Part shown: positions 9,261 to 18,862 of the stretch, piece after piece | Layout of the letters: every line of letters begins with the position of its first letter | How positions within the stretch are numbered: the first letter of the stretch is position 1 | DNA from: Bermanella sp049115935 | Lineage (GTDB): Bacteria > Pseudomonadota > Gammaproteobacteria > Pseudomonadales > Oceanobacteraceae | NCBI GenBank assembly: GCA_049115935.1 | Contig: JAGDZK010000076.1 | Coordinates: forward strand, 1-64,000 | Direction of reading: 5' to 3' | DNA: 64,000 nucleotides | Translations under genes and position numbers: made by a program | The notes under the pieces: model-generated | Databases searched by the model: none | Seen by the model: the letters and a program-made list of their open reading frames with translations, nothing else | What the model was told of the DNA's origin: nothing

Positions 9261-12023
9261 ATGCCTACACGCAATCGCACGTTTTTCTTTGCCATCTTTT
9301 TGGCGATTGTATTCAGCTTTTTTCGCGGCGCATTTGATGACCAACCAATCACTAGTAGCCAAGACAGCAAACAATACCGTTATCTGGAATTAGATAACCA
9401 ACTTAAAGTATTGCTCATCAGCGATAAAACAGCTGACCACGGGGCTGCCAGCCTTGACGTGAATGTAGGCAGTTTACAAGACCCTAAAGCCCGCCCAGGT
9501 CTTGCTCACTTTTTGGAACACATGCTTTTTTTAGGTACAAAGACCTACCCAACAGCAGGTGAGTACCAAAGCTTCATCAGCCAACACGGCGGTATGCATA
9601 ACGCATTCACTGCCCCTGAACACACCAATTACTTTTTTCAAATTGATGCAAAACAACTTGAAGGGGCTTTAGATCGTTTTAGCCGCTTCTTCTACGAGCC
9701 ACTATTCACTGAAGAATACGTTCAGCGGGAAAAAAATGCGGTACATAGCGAATACCAGTCTAAATACAAAGACGATTACCGCCGAATGCAATATGTAAAC
9801 AAAGCATTAATGAACCCAGAGCACCCTGCTAGTCACTTTGCCACTGGTAGCCTTGATACTTTAAGCGATAACGAAACCAGTAAAGTACGTGATGACTTAA
9901 TGACATTTTATGAGCGTTACTACAGCTCAAATTTAATGACACTGGTGGTTTATGGCCCACAGTCTTTAAATGAATTAGAGACCTGGTCAAAAAATCTGTT
10001 CAACCCCATTCAAAACAAACAAGCAACGGTCGACCCATACCCAAGTGAACTTTATTTAGATCTGCCAAAAGACGTGCGCATTCAACCGGTTAAGCAATTA
10101 TTAAGTTTAAGTTTTGTGTTTCCACTTAACGATGCCGTAACAGACTATAAGAAAAAACCAACGCAATATATTGGGCACTTATTGGGCCATGAAGGCGAAG
10201 GCAGCTTATTAGCATGGTTAAAACAACACGGTTGGGCAGAAGGATTGAGCGCAGGCCTTGGCAGCAACATAAGCAACAACAGCACTTTGCAAATCAATAT
10301 TAGCCTCACAGAAACAGGCTTGAAATATACCGATGAAATCAGCACCCAATTGTTTGCTTACATTAACCTGATTCAAAACCAAGGCATCAACGAATGGGTC
10401 TTTGAAGAAGAGAAACAACTTAGCCACTTACAATTTACCTTTGCACCCGGTCAGCAACCTGCCAATTTAGTGCAAGGTTTAAGCATGAATATGCATGAAT
10501 ACAAAACGAAAGATATCTTGCAAGGGCCATACCTATGGGATGAATTTGACGCCAGTCGCATTCAACAGCTTTTAACCAAACTCACCCCTGAAAACAGCAT
10601 TCGTACACTCATTGCACCTAACGTGAAAACCGATCAAGTAGAAACATGGTTTGCGGCCCCTTATGGGGTTGAAGCCACTAGCAAAGAAAAATTAGAAGCG
10701 TGGAATAACGCAGAGCTAGCTAAGGGCTTGCATTTACCCGCAGCCAACCCTTTTATCCCACAAGATATTAGTATTCTGCCTGACACCAAGCAAAACCACC
10801 CTAAGCAAATTGCACAAGAAAAAGATGTGCAGCTTTGGCACATGCAAGACACAAGCTTTGATGCGCCGCAAAGTAGCATATTAGTAAACCTTCGCTCACC
10901 ACTGATTCAACAAAGTGCCCATAACCAAGTCATGTTGGATGCGTGGGTTAAAATGCTAAACGATCACTTAAATAGCTTTAGCTACCCTGCCCTATTAGCC
11001 GGCCAAGAATACAGCCTGTATGGTCATATGCGTGGTCTAGGTATACGTATGTATGGCTACCGTGATAAGCAAGACACCTTACTTGAAAAAATTGTGAGTG
11101 AATTAAATCAATTCAAAGCCAATGAAAACCAATGGCTTCAAGCCCAACAAGAATTAGTCCGCGCCTATGAAAACGCGCTACAGCAAAAGCCATTTGAGCG
11201 CTCAATTGCACAGCTCAATCAAGAGTTGATACAACCCAGTTTTGATGAACAAGCTCTACTTACTGCGCTAAAACAATCCAACTTAAATGACGTTAACGAA
11301 TTCAGCATGCAGTTTTTTGACAAACTAGAAGTGGTAGTACTGGGTCATGGCAACATCGATCAAACACAACTGGTAAGTGCATCAAAAACCATCAAAAAAG
11401 CACTATTGGAAAATAGCCATCCAACCACGGTTGAGCGTAAACATGTGCTGCAATTGCCACCTCGTTTGACCAAGGAGTCCATCAATACCGAGCACAATGA
11501 CAATGCCATGACATGGTATGTGCAAGCGAAAACCGACACCCTTAAAGAACGAGCTACCATGGGTTTACTTGGCCAAATTGTACGCTCACCCTATTACACC
11601 TACATGCGCACTGAGAAAAAATACGGTTACATTGTATTTGCCACCCCTTATCCAATGATTGACCAAGGGGGCCTTGCCTTTATCGTGCAATCACCAACTG
11701 CGGATTCACAAACTTTATTTGATGAAAGCCAGCAGTTTTTACAAGGCTATGTAAGTGAAATTAGAAACATGAGCGATGAAGATTTTGCAGCGCATCAGCA
11801 AGGCTTAATGACGAACCTACTTAAAAAGCCGCTAAATTTAAAAGAAAAGAGTAACAAATTCTGGAGCGAGATAGACCGCGATAATACGCAGTTTAATACC
11901 CAGCAAACCCTAGCAGACTATATTGCTGAACTGGATAAAGAAACCGTTGCCAGTTACCTTGAGCAACATGTACTGGCGGATACCAGTAAAGCCTTATTTT
12001 TACATTATGATGGGCAGAAATAG
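9261..12023 (+). CDS. M16 zinc metallopeptidase (protease III/pitrilysin-like)
   Basis: A 920-residue insulinase-family protease. The inverted zinc motif HFLEH is at residues 83-87 and the third zinc ligand is in EKNAVHSEY, about 75 residues later. The size and multi-domain arrangement fit E. coli PtrA, which degrades small peptides in the periplasm. The N-terminus has a hydrophobic segment (TFFFAIFLAIVFSFF) that acts as a signal peptide or anchor. A strong AAGGAG site precedes the ATG. It probably shares a transcript with the 88-residue protein before it and is closed by a strong terminator. Confidence 0.92.
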   Translation: MPTRNRTFFFAIFLAIVFSFFRGAFDDQPITSSQDSKQYRYLELDNQLKVLLISDKTADHGAASLDVNVGSLQDPKARPGLAHFLEHMLFLGTKTYPTAGEYQSFISQHGGMHNAFTAPEHTNYFFQIDAKQLEGALDRFSRFFYEPLFTEEYVQREKNAVHSEYQSKYKDDYRRMQYVNKALMNPEHPASHFATGSLDTLSDNETSKVRDDLMTFYERYYSSNLMTLVVYGPQSLNELETWSKNLFNPIQNKQATVDPYPSELYLDLPKDVRIQPVKQLLSLSFVFPLNDAVTDYKKKPTQYIGHLLGHEGEGSLLAWLKQHGWAEGLSAGLGSNISNNSTLQINISLTETGLKYTDEISTQLFAYINLIQNQGINEWVFEEEKQLSHLQFTFAPGQQPANLVQGLSMNMHEYKTKDILQGPYLWDEFDASRIQQLLTKLTPENSIRTLIAPNVKTDQVETWFAAPYGVEATSKEKLEAWNNAELAKGLHLPAANPFIPQDISILPDTKQNHPKQIAQEKDVQLWHMQDTSFDAPQSSILVNLRSPLIQQSAHNQVMLDAWVKMLNDHLNSFSYPALLAGQEYSLYGHMRGLGIRMYGYRDKQDTLLEKIVSELNQFKANENQWLQAQQELVRAYENALQQKPFERSIAQLNQELIQPSFDEQALLTALKQSNLNDVNEFSMQFFDKLEVVVLGHGNIDQTQLVSASKTIKKALLENSHPTTVERKHVLQLPPRLTKESINTEHNDNAMTWYVQAKTDTLKERATMGLLGQIVRSPYYTYMRTEKKYGYIVFATPYPMIDQGGLAFIVQSPTADSQTLFDESQQFLQGYVSEIRNMSDEDFAAHQQGLMTNLLKKPLNLKEKSNKFWSEIDRDNTQFNTQQTLADYIAELDKETVASYLEQHVLADTSKALFLHYDGQK

Positions 12024-12041
12024 TCCCTCGCTCTAATAAAC

Positions 12042-12070
12042 AGCCAGTTCAAGTGAACTGGCTTTTTTTT
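12042..12070 (+). terminator. Rho-independent terminator after M16 peptidase
   Basis: Perfect 10-bp arms AGCCAGTTCA and TGAACTGGCT around an AG loop are followed by seven T residues, 18 bases after the peptidase stop. Confidence 0.9.
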
Positions 12071-12151
12071 GCCTGATGTTTCAACTAGTAAGAGCTTGTA
12101 TCTTGTACAGCCTTCAACTATATTAGATAAAACTAATATAAGGAGCTTCTA

Positions 12152-12706
12152 ATGCGCTATTTCATGATTCTAGTCTCGATACTGCTTTCTCAAGCTTCAC
12201 TAGCAAATGATACAGATACTCAAAATAAACAAGAGGCCCGCCAAATCATCCAAAGCTTTGCAAAAGATCTTAAACAAACACTGGTCTCATCTATGAAGGC
12301 ACAGGGCCCTGTAGCTGCTATTAGTGTTTGTAACATCTCAGCACCTGCCATTGCCTCACAACATAGCCAAACACCTTGGCAAATCAGCCGTAGCGCCTTG
12401 AAAGTACGTAACGAAAACAACACACCAGATGCATGGCTAAAACAAGTATTAGTGACATTTGAAGAGCGCAAAGAAAATGGCGAATCCATCGCACAAATAG
12501 AGCACAGCGAACAACGGGATGACGGCTGGTACTTCGTAAAGGCCATTCCTACTGCCGAACCTTGTCTAGCCTGTCATGGCGGCACTTTAAAACCGGCTGT
12601 TGAAGAAAAGTTGGCGCAGCTATACCCAACAGATCAAGCAACGGGGTTTAAATTAGGCGATATTCGCGGCGTGTTTGTGGTGAAACAAGAAACGTTTCAG
12701 CATTAA
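12152..12706 (+). CDS. Periplasmic c-type haem protein, DUF3365 (Tll0287-like)
   Basis: A 184-residue exported protein. A signal peptide (MILVSILLSQASLA) is followed by a PAS-like DUF3365 domain with IRDTP-like elements and one c-type haem site, CLACH, near residue 143. Such proteins are periplasmic haem sensors or redox proteins of uncertain role. The ATG has an AAGGAG site. The gene stands alone between two terminators. Confidence 0.8.
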   Translation: MRYFMILVSILLSQASLANDTDTQNKQEARQIIQSFAKDLKQTLVSSMKAQGPVAAISVCNISAPAIASQHSQTPWQISRSALKVRNENNTPDAWLKQVLVTFEERKENGESIAQIEHSEQRDDGWYFVKAIPTAEPCLACHGGTLKPAVEEKLAQLYPTDQATGFKLGDIRGVFVVKQETFQH

Positions 12707-12733
12707 ACTGGCAGCAAAAAAATCTGCATAAAA

Positions 12734-12770
12734 AAGCTCAACTTTGTTTTCAAAGCTGGGCTTTCATTTT
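12734..12770 (+). terminator. Terminator after the DUF3365 gene
   Basis: AAGCTCAACTTTG and CAAAGCTGGGCTT pair through 13 positions including two G-U pairs, with a TTTT loop, and are followed by TCATTTTC. The stem closely resembles the argG terminator at 27,052. Confidence 0.7.
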
Positions 12771-12963
12771 CACCATTAACGCTGAAACTTTTATTTTTCA
12801 TACATGAATAAAAACCAATCAGTTCATGTCAGCATCAATCTTAGATAAGAATATCGACTCATTACCTTTAACAATCATTGGTTATTAATCAATGCTATTT
12901 GAATAGACTTAAACTCAGCCTATAAAATATAAGCCAAAAACATTACATGAATCTTCATAGTTA

Positions 12964-14001
12964 TTACCCTCCTAACATGGCAAGATGCCGCGTACTCCCT
13001 GTATTATTTGATGCTAAGTAATGCGCTTCTGGCTTGCTTTGTAAAGCTTGATCAATTGCCTCACTTAAAGCTAAATCCTGATCACCCAGTAAATAAGAGC
13101 GTAAATCCAGCCCCCCATCACCAAATAAACATAAATGTAACTTTCCCATTGAGCTAATTCTCAAGCGATTACAGCTTTTACAAAAGTCTTTACTGTATGG
13201 CAAAATCAAACCGGTGGTACCGGCATAGTTAACATGTTCATATTCAATAGCTGGGCCGCTATGCTTAGTTTGAATCTTTTTTTGCCAACCTGATTTTTCC
13301 AGTCTATCTTGTAACATTTCACCGCTCACATGATTCTCATGAAAATACTCACGGTTATCACTGGTTTCCATTAATTCAATAAAACGTAACGATACCGGAG
13401 TGTACTTGACCCACTCTAGAAAACGTTCAAATTCATTAATATTATAGCTTTTAAGCAAAATCGCATTAACCTTAACTTTTTTAAGGCCCAACTCCATCGC
13501 TTTATCAAGGCCACTCAAAATTTGTTTCAAACGATTATGCCCTGTAATCATTTTAAATACCTGAGGATCAAGGGTATCAATGCTCACATTTAAGGCATCT
13601 AACCCTGCATCAATCCAACTAGCGATATTTTCATCAAGCTTATAACCATTAGTGGTTAGGGCAACTGTTTGAATACCCGATATAGCTTTTACAGTTCGAA
13701 TAATGTCAACAAGATCACGACGAATACTCGGCTCACCTCCCGTTATCCGGACTTTGCGGATACCTTTTTTAGCAAATACAGTTACCAGCTTTCTAATTTC
13801 TGTCGTGCTTAATGGATTTTTTATTGACGCCTCATCACAACTATACCCATTAGGAAGGCAATAATTACAACTGAAATTACAGACATCGGTTATGGATAAC
13901 CGCAGGTAACTAAATTGACGTTTTGTCCCATCTTGTAAATTTGGATACACTTGAGCATCAGGCTGCCATAAAGGCACGCCTTTCTCGATTTTTTTATTCA
14001 C
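12964..14001 (-). CDS. moaA: GTP 3',8-cyclase (molybdenum cofactor biosynthesis)
   Basis: A 345-residue radical-SAM enzyme that converts GTP to 3',8-cyclo-GTP in the first step of molybdopterin synthesis. Both iron-sulfur clusters are visible: N-terminal CNFSCNYC (C-x3-C-x2-C) and C-terminal CKSCNRLRISSMGKLHLC. RITGGEP is the SAM-binding GGEP motif, and the chain ends in Gly-Gly as MoaA should. It lies downstream of, and on the same strand as, the molybdopterin enzyme gene at 14,744, with no other moa, mod or moe gene in view. It is therefore probably a dedicated or extra MoaA serving that enzyme. The start is GTG. Confidence 0.92.
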   Translation of the reverse strand: MNKKIEKGVPLWQPDAQVYPNLQDGTKRQFSYLRLSITDVCNFSCNYCLPNGYSCDEASIKNPLSTTEIRKLVTVFAKKGIRKVRITGGEPSIRRDLVDIIRTVKAISGIQTVALTTNGYKLDENIASWIDAGLDALNVSIDTLDPQVFKMITGHNRLKQILSGLDKAMELGLKKVKVNAILLKSYNINEFERFLEWVKYTPVSLRFIELMETSDNREYFHENHVSGEMLQDRLEKSGWQKKIQTKHSGPAIEYEHVNYAGTTGLILPYSKDFCKSCNRLRISSMGKLHLCLFGDGGLDLRSYLLGDQDLALSEAIDQALQSKPEAHYLASNNTGSTRHLAMLGG

Positions 14002-14137
14002 TTCTATACCTATCTAAATAGAGAATAACCATCATCAATTCATTGCTACAATAAAAATTTATTTATTATACTTAACTAAAACTTACGTTAATCGTTAAAA
14101 ACAAAAATAGTATTCTCTATTCAGTTTCAATACTTAA

Positions 14138-14527
14138 CTAAAGTATTCGATTCATTAAAAGCTGATAATGATCATAACCCGTTTCTTTTTTAACAGAAAT
14201 TATGTAATAAAACCCGATCATAATATCTCCAACCGCTACCAATCCAAGTATCATTCCAAAGTCATAAACAATAAAAGCCACTAACAACACAGCGGCTGCA
14301 AAAAATCTCAAATAGGATTCATAATAAATAATACTGGCATAGCGCTTAATATCCGTACTACTAATTAAAAGTACAGCCATCGTAAACCATAAAAAACCAG
14401 CAATCATTTGATTGCCTGGGTAAATTATATCGACACCTAAAAAGTCTCTTACGGTATTTGATAGCAGTAACCCACCCAACACCCCATTATACAAAGCTGT
14501 TAAAACCAAAAATCTAGAAAATTTCAT
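14138..14527 (-). CDS. Small four-helix membrane protein
   Basis: A protein of about 129 residues with four predicted membrane helices. It resembles short membrane proteins of the DUF4345 type, but this match is uncertain. Of two adjacent ATG codons, the second lies five bases after a GGAG site and is preferred. The gene sits between the acetylene-hydratase-like gene and moaA on the same strand, so it belongs to that operon. It could be a membrane partner or an anchor, but nothing in its sequence shows cofactor ligands. Confidence 0.65.
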   Translation of the reverse strand: MKFSRFLVLTALYNGVLGGLLLSNTVRDFLGVDIIYPGNQMIAGFLWFTMAVLLISSTDIKRYASIIYYESYLRFFAAAVLLVAFIVYDFGMILGLVAVGDIMIGFYYIISVKKETGYDHYQLLMNRIL

Positions 14528-14550
14528 CATTACTCCTACTATTATATTTT

Positions 14551-14757
14551 TTAAAAAGAATCATCTTTTGTTTTTTCATTTTTCAAAAAAGACATAGATT
14601 GCTTGCTATATCGTTTATGAAATAATTTAAATAAAATTGAAGCTAATAATTTATTAAAAGGATCTGCATGGCGAGTCCAGATAAAATTACCCACCTTAAA
14701 TGTCATACTAATCTTTTGGCAATGTATAAAGTGCCTTATTTCTTTAAGCGTTAGCAT
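14551..14757 (-). CDS. Very small basic protein, 68 aa, coupled to the molybdopterin enzyme
   Basis: A 68-residue ORF whose ATG lies inside the last codons of the molybdopterin enzyme gene (the bases TTATGCTAACGC encode the end of one and the start of the other). The protein is basic and has an amphipathic middle, FNKLLASILFKLFHKRYSK. No family recognised. The 14-base overlap and strand are what a translationally coupled gene would show. A chance ORF cannot be excluded. A longer start at 14,778 is possible but has no better ribosome-binding site. Confidence 0.45.
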   Translation of the reverse strand: MLTLKEIRHFIHCQKISMTFKVGNFIWTRHADPFNKLLASILFKLFHKRYSKQSMSFLKNEKTKDDSF

Positions 14758-16933
14758 AAGGTGCCTCCCAATCATCAAAACTCTTCATAGGTGAAATTCG
14801 ACATGGAATCCCTTTTAAGTGTGGAATGCCCTGCTCACGATCAAGGTAATCGGCCGTATCTGGCGCTAAAATCCCATCAGCATGATCCCACATTCCTAAG
14901 TCTTTATTTTCAGGTCGCCACCAACCATGAGGAATTCGAATTATTCCCTGCGGAATATCATCGCGAATCATCACTTGCATTTTTATTTTTCCAATTGGTG
15001 ATTCAATACAAGCCCATTCACCCTCTATCAAATTAAACGTACGTGCATCTTCTGAATGAACAAAGGTTTTAGGTTCTTGATTGGATTTTCTTAACGCTTT
15101 TACATGGCGCTGACCCGATTGGAAAAATTGAGGTTCACGAATACCCACAAAAAATTTTAACGGAAAATCTTCACATGGTTCAGGGGCGTTGCGATGATAG
15201 GGAAGTTTTTCTAACCCCCAACTTTCAAGCACAGAAGACACCAGCTCTACTTTTCCACTAGGCGTAGCAAAACCTGTTTTACGATATTTAAAGTGTTTAA
15301 AATCGGCTAGTTTCGCTTTGTATTTTGACTGAAATTCTTTCAGGCTTAAGCCCAAAGGAGATAAACGGTGATCGTATAATGCTTCGACATCATCCCAAGG
15401 GAAGTATTCGGCCATACCCATTCTATCGGCCAATTCCTTCCAGAAATAATAAATATTTTTACACTCCTTAGGCGGCTCGTAGAGTTTTTCGGATGTTTGC
15501 ATAAATGACATCCATTCAAAACCATCATGTATATGGTTTCGTTCAAGCCAAGTATCTCCAGGTAATACATAATCCGATAAGCTAGCTGTAGGTGACATAA
15601 ATAATTCATAACAGACAATTAAGTCTTGGTTCATCATGGCATCATAAACAAGCTTTTGATTGGCATACCCTTGTAATGCATTATTGGCAATGGCAAAAAA
15701 TGCTTTAGCTTTATAAGGGGTGCCATAAGCCATGGCTCTAAAGGTAGAAGATGGTACCGCCATACCCAACCCTTTTACTTGATTAGGGTATTGCGTTCCC
15801 CAAACTCGCTTACTGGGTTCCTTAAAAATTTCTGCCGCTTTATAGGTAAATACTGGATGTTCGTGATAACCAAGTTGTTTTTGCTTTTGGGATAGCGGTA
15901 AAGCTTCATGTAATTCCAGTTCTGAGTCTGCCATGATGTCTGGATTTAAACCCATCATCATTTCTCCACCCGGCGCATCTAAGTTTCCTGTGATGGCACG
16001 CAAAATGGAAAATAGACGAATAGCTGATGTACTACTGACCTGCTGATCATTGATAGGACTCCAGGGTATGACTGCCCCTTTCGCATTTGCGTACATTCGC
16101 GCCGCTTTTTGAATTGATGTGACATCCACACCTGTTATCTGCGAAACCGTTTCTAATGGGTAATTGGTAAAAACATGCTCTTTTAATTCTTCGAAGCCTA
16201 CCGTCCACTCCTTAACAAATTTTTTGTCATAAAGCTCTTCTGAAATAATGACATTCACCCAACCTAATAGCATGGCGGCATCAGTACCCAACTTTACGGC
16301 TAAGTGAATATCGGCGCGCTCAGCACTTTGGCTAACTCTTGGATCCAGAACAATTAATTTAGCGCCACGGTCTTGAGCAAGGCGAATTCGAATATACTCC
16401 ATCACCCAGGACTGGTTATGAGGGTTATGCCCAAATAAAACGATGCATTGGGTATGCTCATAGTCAGGAAATGGCATCCAACCATAAGTTAAACGATTCA
16501 CCGCCCCCGTATTGCCTAAACAAAGGGCCACTGGAGACAGGTAATTAGGACTGCCTAATAAATTCATGAAACGTCTTGTCATGCCTGCTTCAGTAGAGCA
16601 GTTCCACGGACCACTTGTAACAACAAGCGACTCAGGCCCATGTTCTTTAACGACTGTTTGCAATTTGCTCGCAATTTCATTCATGGCTTGAGTCCAGCTA
16701 ATGGTTTCCCATTTGCCTTCTCCTCGCTTGCCTACGCGCTTTAATGGCTGTGTAAGACGATTAGGATGGTCGAATATTTCGTGTGCAAGCTTACCCTTAG
16801 CGCAGATAGCGCCAGGGGCTAAAGGATGGTCAAAGTCCCCATTAAGGGTAAAACGAGCCTCACCATCTTTGCGGGTTGCCACCAACTGACAGGCAATATC
16901 ACAGGTAGCGCAATTTACATGTTTGGTTTCCAT
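14744..16933 (-). CDS. Acetylene-hydratase-like molybdopterin (Mo/W) enzyme
   Basis: A 729-residue DMSO-reductase-family enzyme binding a 4Fe-4S cluster and a bis-pterin Mo or W. Counting from METKHVN, cluster ligands are Cys 8, 11, 15 and 44, written C-x2-C-D-x2-C. Asp 12 sits where the catalytic Asp 13 lies in Pelobacter acetylene hydratase, and Cys 138 in ALCLGNTG matches its tungsten ligand Cys 141. Blocks such as MNLLGSPN, YVLPGDTWLER and IRIPHGWWRPE also fit. It has no Tat signal, so it is cytoplasmic. A TTG-initiated start 30 bases upstream is less likely than this ATG with its GAGAGAG site. It heads an operon with moaA and is divergent from an AraC gene. The substrate is unknown; it could also be an oxidoreductase. 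Confidence 0.85.
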   Translation of the reverse strand: METKHVNCATCDIACQLVATRKDGEARFTLNGDFDHPLAPGAICAKGKLAHEIFDHPNRLTQPLKRVGKRGEGKWETISWTQAMNEIASKLQTVVKEHGPESLVVTSGPWNCSTEAGMTRRFMNLLGSPNYLSPVALCLGNTGAVNRLTYGWMPFPDYEHTQCIVLFGHNPHNQSWVMEYIRIRLAQDRGAKLIVLDPRVSQSAERADIHLAVKLGTDAAMLLGWVNVIISEELYDKKFVKEWTVGFEELKEHVFTNYPLETVSQITGVDVTSIQKAARMYANAKGAVIPWSPINDQQVSSTSAIRLFSILRAITGNLDAPGGEMMMGLNPDIMADSELELHEALPLSQKQKQLGYHEHPVFTYKAAEIFKEPSKRVWGTQYPNQVKGLGMAVPSSTFRAMAYGTPYKAKAFFAIANNALQGYANQKLVYDAMMNQDLIVCYELFMSPTASLSDYVLPGDTWLERNHIHDGFEWMSFMQTSEKLYEPPKECKNIYYFWKELADRMGMAEYFPWDDVEALYDHRLSPLGLSLKEFQSKYKAKLADFKHFKYRKTGFATPSGKVELVSSVLESWGLEKLPYHRNAPEPCEDFPLKFFVGIREPQFFQSGQRHVKALRKSNQEPKTFVHSEDARTFNLIEGEWACIESPIGKIKMQVMIRDDIPQGIIRIPHGWWRPENKDLGMWDHADGILAPDTADYLDREQGIPHLKGIPCRISPMKSFDDWEAPYANA

Positions 16934-17047
16934 CTCAATCTCTCTCGTAGATGCCTTGACCAAGAAAGATTATCAGGTTTACTGCCCCCTATTTACCTTT
17001 TGGCGCCATAAAGTTACCATTAAGCGACAACTTAACAGGGCTTTAAG

Positions 17048-18046
17048 ATGCTGCAAACACCTTTTGTAAACAGCAGTTTTCTCAATCAATTTAGTGAGCT
17101 GGTACGCATCCGAGGTGGAAATGCGCGTGCTCTGAGTCAAAAAGTAGGTCTATCAAGCGAGATTTTAAATGGCCCCCATTTACCCATTCCGTTTAGCCAG
17201 TTTATTGCCTTATTAGAATTAGTGGCCGATGAATTAGATTACCCTGAGATTTCTTTTGCATTAGCAAATCGCCAAGATATCTCCATTATTGGACCGCTAG
17301 GCAGTATGCTAGATGACTGTCAAAACGTAGCCGATGTTATGGGTGTCATTCAGCAATATTTAAGTGTGATTGTGTCTGGCATCGAGATAGAGATTAAAGA
17401 AAATAATGGGCTGTTAGAATTTTGCTTACACTGCCAATTACCTTTGCTGTATGACCAGCCCCAGTTTCAATACTATTTAATAGCCAGTGTTACAAAAGTA
17501 TTAAAAGAGCTAGTGGGGAGAAAATACAGCATACGCGGCTGCTTTTTTACTCGTGTAGAGCACGATGTGAAAAAAATACGACACTTTTCCAACCTACTTG
17601 GCTGTCCTGTCGGCTTTGGCAATGAACAATTAAAAGTTACGATGGACAGTAGTGTGTTACAGGAATCTGCCCTGGGCATACGTAATTATATTCACGCTCG
17701 AATGCGCACTTTTATGGATATTCAAACGGAATATATTGAACACGTCAGTCGAGTCATTTCTATTTTTCTGCCATCCGGAAAAGTGGATATTGAAACAATA
17801 GCCCAATCCATGGGTTACTCTCCTCGCACCTTACAAAGACGCCTGAAGGACTCTTCTAGCTCTTTTAAATATTTGTTAGATTCTGTGCGCATCAATCATG
17901 CCAATCAATATTTGTTTACTACTCAATACAGTTTAACCGATATATCTACGTTACTAGGCTACAGTAATTTAAGCGCATTCACTCGAGCTTATCATCGCTG
18001 GCATGGTATAAATCCTCGTGACGCTCGAGTTATTAAAAGCCATTAA
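17048..18046 (+). CDS. AraC-family regulator, arabinose-binding type (OruR-like)
   Basis: A 332-residue transcription factor. The N-terminal about 200 residues have the sensory fold of the 'arabinose-binding' AraC group, and the C-terminal about 100 residues hold two helix-turn-helix motifs (ETIAQSMGYSPRTLQRRLKD and LTDISTLLGYSNLSAFTRAYHRW). It is transcribed divergently from the molybdopterin enzyme with a 114-base gap, the classical arrangement for an activator of that operon. The ligand is unknown. It is a paralogue of the regulator at 25,934 at the other end of the island. Confidence 0.85.
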   Translation: MLQTPFVNSSFLNQFSELVRIRGGNARALSQKVGLSSEILNGPHLPIPFSQFIALLELVADELDYPEISFALANRQDISIIGPLGSMLDDCQNVADVMGVIQQYLSVIVSGIEIEIKENNGLLEFCLHCQLPLLYDQPQFQYYLIASVTKVLKELVGRKYSIRGCFFTRVEHDVKKIRHFSNLLGCPVGFGNEQLKVTMDSSVLQESALGIRNYIHARMRTFMDIQTEYIEHVSRVISIFLPSGKVDIETIAQSMGYSPRTLQRRLKDSSSSFKYLLDSVRINHANQYLFTTQYSLTDISTLLGYSNLSAFTRAYHRWHGINPRDARVIKSH

Positions 18047-18114
18047 GGTAATAACGGATCGATCAATCTATTCAATTTTAAAACCGTCTCTTATTTACCA
18101 AGAAAAAAAGTCAG

Positions 18115-18822
18115 CTATTGATCAAATTCAGTTCGAACAAGGATTTCCAGCAGCTCAAATCTAGCTTTTTCTTCTTTTTTATTACTTGAAATCCCTCTCT
18201 CAAATGCTTCACCTTGAAACATTAATACAATTATATTAATTAAAGTAGAGAAACGTTTGTGAGATTCAGCTTGTTTAGGAAAAATTATTTTAGATAGCTC
18301 TAAGATTTTTTGATTATTTTTTTCCTGTATAGGTTTCAAACCTAGAGAAAGTTCTTTATCCGTTCTTGCGGCAACATGCAGCTCCATAGCGGCCTGAAAT
18401 TCAGGACTGGAGAAATTTTTCCGAATAAGTGTTAAAGCCAGTTCGATATCATCTAACGAACCTTTTAACCGATTAAAACGGTGAATGTACTGCTCCAACA
18501 AGCCTTCGTAAATACTGCCTGCAGTGGCAATCATTAGGGCTGTTCTTGTTGGATACTGCCTAAAAAGTCCTCCTTTGGACAGCTCCGCCCTTCTACAAAT
18601 TTCTTGGATACTTGTTTGACTGTAGCCCACTTGAATTAAAGACTCTATAGTGGCAGCGATTAACTTACTCTGACTCAGCTTGCTTCTTTCTTGTTGCGAA
18701 AGACGCTTTTTGGTTTCAGTTTTATTTGCACTCGTCATTGGAGCCAGGCCATCCACAGGATCATTAAAAGCCCAATCATACATTTTTATAGAGCCATCAT
18801 CTATTCGATAGTGGCTCTGCAT
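18115..18822 (-). CDS. TetR-family transcriptional regulator
   Basis: A 235-residue regulator with an N-terminal helix-turn-helix (about residues 60-85, TSIQEICRRAELSKGGLFRQYPTRTALM) and a ligand-binding C-terminal domain typical of TetR repressors. An unusually long leader before the DNA-binding domain suggests the true start may be the internal Met of MTSANK or MYDW. None has a clear ribosome-binding site. A palindrome in the nearby divergent promoter at 20,064 is a candidate operator. The role in the island is inferred from position. Confidence 0.82.
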   Translation of the reverse strand: MQSHYRIDDGSIKMYDWAFNDPVDGLAPMTSANKTETKKRLSQQERSKLSQSKLIAATIESLIQVGYSQTSIQEICRRAELSKGGLFRQYPTRTALMIATAGSIYEGLLEQYIHRFNRLKGSLDDIELALTLIRKNFSSPEFQAAMELHVAARTDKELSLGLKPIQEKNNQKILELSKIIFPKQAESHKRFSTLINIIVLMFQGEAFERGISSNKKEEKARFELLEILVRTEFDQ

Positions 18823-18862
18823 ATCAGCACATTTACAATTAACCCAATAATAAAAAACTCAA

